Shown piece by piece: positions 6,423 through 10,521 of a stretch of DNA of 10,521 bases; within the stretch, counting starts at the first letter, position 1, and each line of letters begins with the position of its first letter. This stretch comes from DASTCC01 sp035711465. GTDB lineage: Bacteria > Acidobacteriota > Vicinamibacteria > Vicinamibacterales > SCN-69-37. The position numbers were made by a program, and so were the translations under genes. The stretch is taken from NCBI GenBank assembly GCA_035711465.1, contig DASTCC010000057.1, forward strand, positions 1 to 10,521. The letters are read 5' to 3'. Below the pieces are notes generated by a model. That model was not told where the DNA came from. It was given only the letters and a program-made list of their open reading frames with translations, and did not search any database.

Positions 6423-8408
6423 ATGTCCCGCTACTACCTGACGACCGCCATCGACTACGTCAACAACCGGCCGCACCTCGGCACGGCGTACGAGAAGATC
6501 GCCGCCGACGTGATCGCCCGTCACCGCCGCCTGGCGGGGTTCGACGTGCGCTTCGTCATGGGCAACGACGAGCATTCCCAGAACGTCTACCGCCGCGCGC
6601 GCGAGCTCGACCTCGAGCCGCTGGCCTACACCGACCGGATGGAGCGCGAGTTCCGCGACGTCTGGACGCGCCTGAACATCTCGTTCGACGACTTCATCCG
6701 CACGACCGAGCCGCGGCATCGCGCCGCGGTCGAGACGATCGTGCGCCGCTCGCGCGAAGCCGGAGACATCTACGAGGGCATCTACGAGGGCTGGTACTGC
6801 GTGTCGTGCGAAGCCTTCAAGCAGGAGAAGGACCTGCTCGAGGGCGGCCTCTGTCCGATCCACCAGCGCAAGGCCGACTGGATTCGCGAGAAGAACCATT
6901 TCTTCCGGCTGTCGAAGTACCGCGACGCCCTGCTCGCGCATTACGCCGGGCACCCCGGGTTCGTCGAGCCCGAGTCCCGCCGCAATGAGATGCTGCGGCT
7001 GCTGGAGACCGGACTCGAAGACATCTCGGTCAGCCGCGCCGGACAGGCGTGGGGCATCCCGCTGCCGTTCGATCCCGAGAGCGTCGTCTACGTCTGGTAC
7101 GACGCGCTCATCAACTACGCGGCGGCGGTCGGCCTCGGCACCGATCCGGAGCTCTTCGAGACCTGGTGGCCGGCCGATCTGCATCTCGTCGGCAAGGACA
7201 TCACGCGTTTTCACTGCGTGGTGTGGCCGGCGATGCTGCTCTCGGCCGGCGTGGCGCTGCCCAGGCAGGTGTACGGCCACGGCTGGGTCCTCACCAAGGG
7301 CCAGAAGATGAGCAAGTCGCTCGGCACCTCGCTCGATCCGCTCGACGCGGCCGAGCGCTTCGGTCCCGATCCGCTGCGTCTCTACCTGACCAAGGAAATC
7401 GTCTTCGGATCGGACGGCGACTTCACCTGGGACCGGTTCGAGGAGAAGTACAACGTCGATCTCGCGAACAACCTGGGCAACCTGGTGAACCGCGTGACGT
7501 CGATGGCCGAGCGCTACCGGCAGGGGCAGCTCGTCGCCGCGGTGCCGAACGAGCGCCTGCAGCTGACCGTGGATGCGGCGGTGCGCGACTACCAGCACGC
7601 GATGGAGAAGCTGCAGCTCGATCGCGGCTGCGCCGAGGCGTTTCGCGTGATCGATGCGACCAACGAGTTCATCGCCTCGAGCGCGCCGTGGACGCTCGCC
7701 AAGCGCGAGGACGACAAGCTCGCGCTCGACGCCGTCCTCTGGTCCTCGGCCGAGGCGCTGCGGGTCGCAGCCGTGCTGCTGGCGCCGGTGATCCCCGGAT
7801 CGGCGGAGGAGATCCTGCGCCGGCTTGGCGCGCCGGTGACGTCGGTCGCCAAGCTGCGATTCGCCGAGGATGGCGTGCTGCATGCGAGCGGCGAGCGCAC
7901 GCTCACACGCAAGGAGGCGCTCTGGCCGAGACTCGAAGCCGCGGCCCCGGCCGCCGAAGTGTCCACCAAGGAGTCACGCGTGACCGATCAACCGACGCCC
8001 GTTCCCTCTCCGTCCGCCGCTCCGGCCGCACCGGCGCCAGCGCCGCCCGCGCCGGGCGCGCCAGCCGCCGCGGCGCAGGACGCGCGCATCTCGATCGACG
8101 AGTTCATGAAGATCGATCTGCGCGTCGCCCGCGTGATCACCGCCGAGCGCGTGCCGAACTCGAAGAAGCTGATGAAGCTCACCATCGACGTCGGCACGGA
8201 ACAGCGAACGCTCGTCGCCGGCATCGCCGAAGCCTACGAAGCCGAATCGCTCGTCGGCCGGCACGTCGCCATCGTCTTCAACCTCAAGCCGGCGAAACTG
8301 ATGGGCATCGAATCGAACGGCATGGTCCTCGCCGCGAGCCCCGAGGGCGGCCAGCCGATCCTGGTGTCGTTCGATCAGGCGCCGGCGCCGGGAACGCGCG
8401 TGAGGTAA
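6423..8408 (+). CDS. metG: Methionyl-tRNA synthetase with C-terminal Trbp111-like tRNA-binding domain
   Basis: 661 aa cytosolic enzyme that charges tRNA-Met with methionine using ATP. The class I signatures are present: PHLG (17-20, the HIGH motif) and KMSKS (295-299). The zinc knuckle is a single CVSC...CPIH set (Cys126, Cys129, Cys144, His147). The catalytic fold continues through VWYDALINYAAAVG (224-237), and the anticodon-binding helical domain (about 340-505) includes SSAPW (419-423). A low-complexity Pro/Ala linker (about 523-552) joins it to a Trbp111/EMAP-II-like OB domain (556-661), starting ISIDEFMKIDLRVARV. Such tails dimerise MetRS and bind tRNA. ATG 6423 fits the family N-terminus (MSRYYLTTAIDYVNN); no Shine-Dalgarno is obvious. 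The motif GNDEHSQNV (47-55) differs from the common GTDEHGQK. An internal AAGGAG and GTG at 7968-7982 may allow separate synthesis of the tail. Confidence 0.97.
   Translation: MSRYYLTTAIDYVNNRPHLGTAYEKIAADVIARHRRLAGFDVRFVMGNDEHSQNVYRRARELDLEPLAYTDRMEREFRDVWTRLNISFDDFIRTTEPRHRAAVETIVRRSREAGDIYEGIYEGWYCVSCEAFKQEKDLLEGGLCPIHQRKADWIREKNHFFRLSKYRDALLAHYAGHPGFVEPESRRNEMLRLLETGLEDISVSRAGQAWGIPLPFDPESVVYVWYDALINYAAAVGLGTDPELFETWWPADLHLVGKDITRFHCVVWPAMLLSAGVALPRQVYGHGWVLTKGQKMSKSLGTSLDPLDAAERFGPDPLRLYLTKEIVFGSDGDFTWDRFEEKYNVDLANNLGNLVNRVTSMAERYRQGQLVAAVPNERLQLTVDAAVRDYQHAMEKLQLDRGCAEAFRVIDATNEFIASSAPWTLAKREDDKLALDAVLWSSAEALRVAAVLLAPVIPGSAEEILRRLGAPVTSVAKLRFAEDGVLHASGERTLTRKEALWPRLEAAAPAAEVSTKESRVTDQPTPVPSPSAAPAAPAPAPPAPGAPAAAAQDARISIDEFMKIDLRVARVITAERVPNSKKLMKLTIDVGTEQRTLVAGIAEAYEAESLVGRHVAIVFNLKPAKLMGIESNGMVLAASPEGGQPILVSFDQAPAPGTRVR
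7968..7982 (+). promoter_or_regulatory. Internal ribosome-binding site and in-frame GTG within metG
   Basis: AAGGAG (7968-7973) is followed by a 6-nt spacer and GTG (7980-7982), which is in frame with metG (codon 520). It is the best Shine-Dalgarno in the window; most annotated starts here have weak ones. Initiation would yield a 142-residue protein (7980-8408) made of the Pro/Ala-rich leader and the complete Trbp111-like tRNA-binding domain. Whether it is used is unknown. AAG GAG also encodes Lys-Glu in the main frame, so it may be coincidental. Confidence 0.35.
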
Positions 8409-8416
8409 CTGGCCGT

Positions 8417-8444
8417 CCTGGGCCTTGGGACCTGGGCCTTGGGG
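8417..8444 (+). repeat. Two tandem 14-bp repeats between metG and tatD
   Basis: CCTGGGCCTTGGGA (8417-8430) is followed directly by CCTGGGCCTTGGGG (8431-8444), identical except for the last base. They fill the first part of the 97-bp metG-tatD gap (8409-8505). Their G-rich, CTTGGG-type composition is unlike the surrounding coding DNA, and inverted copies follow downstream. No mobile element or target duplication is visible. Confidence 0.75.
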
Positions 8445-8484
8445 AGGTTCTGGCTCACGACCCAAGGCGCAAGCCCCAACCCAG
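8432..8484. repeat. Inverted repeats with two alternative stems in the metG-tatD gap
   Basis: GCCTTGGG (8436-8443) is the exact reverse complement of CCCAAGGC (8461-8468), giving an 8-bp stem with a 17-nt loop. Alternatively, CTGGG (8432-8436) and TTGGGG (8439-8444) can pair with CCCAG (8480-8484) and CCCCAA (8474-8479), leaving a 2-base bulge. These pairings exclude each other. No T-run follows either stem, so a standard intrinsic terminator is not supported. Confidence 0.5.
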
Positions 8485-8505
8485 ACGCAGTCCAGCGATA
8501 GCGCG

Positions 8506-9306
8506 ATGTTGATAGACACCCACTGCCATCTCGCCGACGAGAAGTTCGTCGACGACCTCGACGCGGTCGTCGCGCGTGCGAAAGCGGCTGGCGTCGAGCG
8601 CGCGCTGTGCATTCTCTCGGCCGACGAGCCCGAGGAAATCGCGCGCTTCGAGACCGTGCGTGGCGCGTGGCCCGAGGTGCGCGCGGCGGCGGCGATCCAT
8701 CCGCATCGGGCGGGCGCCTACGAAGCCGATCCGCAGGAAGCGGCCCGACTCGCGCGCGCGGCGGTCGAGCGCAGCGACGCCGTGGCCATCGGCGAGATCG
8801 GTCTGGACTACCACTACGACTTCTCGCCGAGGCCCGTCCAGGCAAAGGTGTTTGCGTCGCAAATCGAACTGGCGCTCGAGCTCGATCGGCCGGTCATCAT
8901 CCACACGCGTGAGGCCGCCGACGACACGATCGCGATGCTGAAGGACGCCGGACAGGGCCGGGTGCGCGGCGTCATGCACTGCTTCACCGGCACCCAGGAC
9001 GAAGCGCGGCGCGCGCTCGAGATTGGCTTCTTCGTCTCGCTTGCCGGCATCCTCACGTTCCCGCGCGCGGAAAACCTGCGGGAACTGGCCCGTTTTCTTC
9101 CTGACGACCGGATCCTGATCGAAACCGACGCGCCCTTCCTCGCGCCGATTCCGCATCGCGGCAAGCGCAACGAACCGGCCTGGGTCGTCGAGACCTTCGC
9201 CGCGCTGGCCGCCGCCCGACAGGTCGCGCGCGAGGCACTGGCCGCGCGGCTCGCCGACAACTTCGCCGCGTTCCTCGGCGACGCTCGCAATTCGCACGTC
9301 CGATGA
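8506..9306 (+). CDS. tatD: TatD family metal-dependent DNase/hydrolase
   Basis: 266 aa, the normal length for this TIM-barrel amidohydrolase-like family, whose members act as Mg2+-dependent 3'-5' exonucleases or AP endonucleases in DNA quality control. All metal ligands expected for the family are seen: His6 and His8 (DTHCH), Glu97 in GEIGLDYH, His133 in IIHTRE, His158 in MHCF and Asp208 in ETDAP. The flanking motifs AIHPH (63-67) and FLAPIPHRGKRNEP (211-224) are also intact. ATG 8506 is chosen because MLIDTHCHL is the canonical opening and no other start lies close; no clear Shine-Dalgarno precedes it. It follows metG after a repeat-bearing 97-bp gap. metG-tatD adjacency is common in bacteria and says little about function. 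The precise substrate cannot be read from sequence. Confidence 0.95.
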   Translation: MLIDTHCHLADEKFVDDLDAVVARAKAAGVERALCILSADEPEEIARFETVRGAWPEVRAAAAIHPHRAGAYEADPQEAARLARAAVERSDAVAIGEIGLDYHYDFSPRPVQAKVFASQIELALELDRPVIIHTREAADDTIAMLKDAGQGRVRGVMHCFTGTQDEARRALEIGFFVSLAGILTFPRAENLRELARFLPDDRILIETDAPFLAPIPHRGKRNEPAWVVETFAALAAARQVAREALAARLADNFAAFLGDARNSHVR

Positions 9307-9319
9307 CGCGTCCCGCGCG

Positions 9320-9348
9320 TTGACTCACCGGCGAAACCATGGTTTCAT
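9320..9348 (+). promoter_or_regulatory. Candidate sigma70-like promoter for the polyprenyl synthase
   Basis: TTGACT (9320-9325; 5 of 6 to TTGACA) is separated by exactly 17 bp from TTTCAT (9343-9348; 4 of 6 to TATAAT, lacking the key second-position A). Transcription would start near 9355, about 31 nt before GTG 9386. The pair sits in the 79-bp tatD-polyprenyl synthase gap. The weak -10 makes this a candidate only. Confidence 0.4.
9333..9346. promoter_or_regulatory. 14-bp perfect palindrome, possible operator
   Basis: GAAACCATGGTTTC is its own reverse complement. It lies in the spacer and the start of the -10 of the candidate promoter above, where a bound dimeric regulator would block RNA polymerase. 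A second, imperfect inverted repeat, CTCGC-TG-GCGAG (9366-9377), follows and overlaps the only ribosome-site-like sequence before GTG 9386. A 14-bp palindrome is expected by chance about once in 16 kb, so location rather than rarity is the main argument. Confidence 0.4.
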
Positions 9349-9385
9349 TCCCGCAGGTTTTCTTGCTCGCTGGCGAGACCGTTTC

Positions 9386-10387
9386 GTGAATCCATCCGCT
9401 GCCTCCGTACCGGATCTCGCCCGGATCTTCGAGCCGGTGCGCGACGAGTTGTCGCGCGTCGAGCGCGAATTCGCCCGTCACCTCGAATCCCGCGTCGAGC
9501 TCATCCCGCAGATGGGCCGCTATGTCCAGATGAGCGGTGGCAAGCGCGTCCGGCCGGCCGTGCTGCTCATGGCCGCGCGCCTCTGCGGCTACACCGGGGA
9601 CCGCGGCGTCCTCAACGCCGCCGTCGTCGAGTTCATCCACACCGCGACGCTCGTCCACGACGACATCATCGACGACGCGACGACGCGGCGGGGACGGATG
9701 ACGGCGCACTCGCGGTGGGGCAGCGACATCACCGTCCTGCTCGGCGACTACCTCTACATCCGTTCGATGGCGATGGCGCTGACGCAGGACACCCTCGAGG
9801 TCGTCCGCCTGCTCTGCGACGTCACCCTGCGGATGATCGAGGGCGAGCTCTATCAGCTCACAAAGACCGGCGACATCGCCGTGTCCGAGGACGAGCACTT
9901 CGAGATCATCCGCCGCAAGACCGCCTATCTCTTCTCGGGCTGCGCCGAGATCGGCGGCCTGCTGGGAGAGTGCCGGCCGGAGCAGCGCGTCGCGCTCCGC
10001 GAGTACGGCTTCGACCTCGGCATCGCCTTTCAGATCGTCGACGACGTGCTCGACTACATGGCCGACCAGTCGGCGCTCGGCAAGCCGATCGGCGGCGACC
10101 TGCGCGAAGGCAAGGTCACCTTGCCGATCATCCTGCTGCTGCAGCGCACCGGCCCCGAGATCTCGGCGCTCATCCAGCGCGTGGTCAGCGAGGGCGAGGT
10201 GAGCCCCGAGGACTGGCGGACGATCAAGGACCTGCTCGGCTCGCACGGCGTCGTCGATGCCGCCTACGCGAAAGCGGTCGGCTACGGCGAGCGCGCCAAA
10301 GCGCACCTCACCGCCGCGTTCGCGCCCTCCACCGAACGCGACGCCCTGATCTCGCTCGTCGACTACGTCTTGAGTCGCGACCGGTAG
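9386..10387 (+). CDS. ispB: Long-chain all-trans polyprenyl diphosphate synthase (IspB-like)
   Basis: 333 aa, close to the 320-330 aa of octaprenyl/heptaprenyl synthases. The enzyme adds isopentenyl diphosphate units to an allylic starter, making the side chain of respiratory quinones. Motifs are complete: GGKRVRP (51-57), first Asp-rich motif DDIID (92-96), RRG (101-103), KTA (178-180), second Asp-rich motif DDVLD (219-223) and DLREGKVTLP (238-247). The residues before the first Asp motif (FIHTATLVH) nearly match E. coli IspB. They are small at the positions that set chain length, consistent with a long product, though exact length is not readable. GTG 9386 is preferred: the only upstream in-frame alternative, TTG 9320, would add 22 residues outside the family and coincides with a -35-like sequence. 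Ligand-quality Shine-Dalgarno is lacking (GGCGAG at 9372-9377). Followed by ligA after 43 bp. Confidence 0.92.
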   Translation: MNPSAASVPDLARIFEPVRDELSRVEREFARHLESRVELIPQMGRYVQMSGGKRVRPAVLLMAARLCGYTGDRGVLNAAVVEFIHTATLVHDDIIDDATTRRGRMTAHSRWGSDITVLLGDYLYIRSMAMALTQDTLEVVRLLCDVTLRMIEGELYQLTKTGDIAVSEDEHFEIIRRKTAYLFSGCAEIGGLLGECRPEQRVALREYGFDLGIAFQIVDDVLDYMADQSALGKPIGGDLREGKVTLPIILLLQRTGPEISALIQRVVSEGEVSPEDWRTIKDLLGSHGVVDAAYAKAVGYGERAKAHLTAAFAPSTERDALISLVDYVLSRDR

Positions 10388-10391
10388 AGAC

Positions 10392-10418
10392 GCGCGCGGC
10401 ACTCCCGCGCCCGCGCGC
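10392..10418. repeat. GC-rich inverted repeat between the polyprenyl synthase and ligA
   Basis: GCGCGCGG (10392-10399) and CCGCGCGC (10411-10418) form an 8-bp perfect stem with an 11-nt loop, in the 43-bp gap. No T-run follows, so it is not a standard terminator. Alternating GC in GC-rich DNA produces such pairs easily, so function is uncertain. Confidence 0.35.
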
Positions 10419-10430
10419 CGCACGCTCGTC

Positions 10431-10521
10431 ATGACCCCTGCCGAACGCGCTCGCCAGCTCCGCGAAGAGATCCGGCACCACGAAGAGCGCTACTACGTCC
10501 ACGACAGCCCGGAGATCTCCG
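10431..10521 (+). CDS. ligA: NAD-dependent DNA ligase LigA, N-terminal 30 codons (cut by window end)
   Basis: ATG 10431 opens a frame that runs off the right edge, giving 30 residues. The segment RQLREEIRHHEERYYVHDSP (8-27) matches the start of the LigA adenylation Ia domain, where family members read 'L...I..H...YYv.D.P.isD'. The paired Tyr residues (21-22) and Asp25 lie in the region that binds NMN. LigA seals nicks during replication and repair using NAD+. The catalytic lysine and later domains (OB, zinc finger, HhH, BRCT) lie outside the window. No clear Shine-Dalgarno is present. Identification rests on a short but characteristic stretch. Confidence 0.85.
   Translation, partial: MTPAERARQLREEIRHHEERYYVHDSPEIS

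Noticed and set aside
6105..7883. 592-codon minus-strand open frame opposite larC and metG
   Set aside because: Shadow of the strong metG codon bias; no family features, and it crosses a gene boundary.
8436..8468. Intrinsic terminator after metG
   Set aside because: The stem has a 17-nt loop and no following T-run, and tatD lies close downstream on the same strand.
9320..9385. TTG 9320 as start of the polyprenyl synthase (355 aa)
   Set aside because: The extra 22 residues are outside the family pattern, no ribosome site precedes the TTG, and the TTG is part of a -35-like hexamer with a correctly spaced -10-like hexamer.
9053..10432. 459-codon minus-strand open frame opposite tatD and the polyprenyl synthase
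   Set aside because: Spans two well-supported + strand genes and their gap, with no recognisable domain.
1..10521. tRNA, rRNA, CRISPR, insertion sequence, phage or defence system
   Set aside because: No cloverleaf-like, spacer-repeat, transposase or nuclease-cassette pattern was seen; almost all sequence is accounted for by housekeeping-type genes.

Overview
This is a GC-rich, tightly packed stretch of bacterial chromosome. It holds eight complete protein-coding genes, one gene cut by the left edge and one cut by the right edge. I see no rRNA, tRNA, CRISPR array or insertion sequence. The gene set is core metabolism and information processing. The style of the MetRS, LarC and DapF-like proteins resembles Acidobacteriota (Vicinamibacteria-like), but that assignment is an inference from memory of the families and should be held at low to moderate confidence.

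Left block (1-2734, + strand): the C-terminal part of a SAM-dependent methyltransferase, a DapF-family epimerase-like protein and an SLC13/DASS anion transporter. They are joined by GTGA and ATGA 4-base overlaps and are almost certainly co-transcribed and translationally coupled. The DapF-like protein is the most unusual item in the window. Both positions occupied by the catalytic cysteines of diaminopimelate epimerase are serine (Ser77 and Ser213), and the nearby GNPH histidine is glutamine.

Middle (2712-4331, - strand): an ABC-F ATPase of the YbiT type, convergent with the transporter and overlapping it by 23 bp. A short divergent gap (4332-4425) separates it from the right-hand block.

Right block (4426-10521, + strand): radC, larC (abutting, no spacer), metG, tatD, a long-chain polyprenyl diphosphate synthase (ispB-like) and the first 30 codons of ligA. 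LarC indicates that the organism makes the nickel-pincer cofactor. The polyprenyl synthase indicates an isoprenoid quinone or similar long-chain lipid. Gaps in this block are 35-97 bp and hold the candidate regulatory DNA: a -10-like element and a small hairpin before metG, 14-bp tandem repeats with inverted copies before tatD, a 14-bp perfect palindrome over a sigma70-like promoter before the polyprenyl synthase, and a GC hairpin before ligA. Inside metG, a strong Shine-Dalgarno and in-frame GTG sit exactly before the tRNA-binding tail, suggesting a possible second product. No gene-free stretch exceeds 100 bp.
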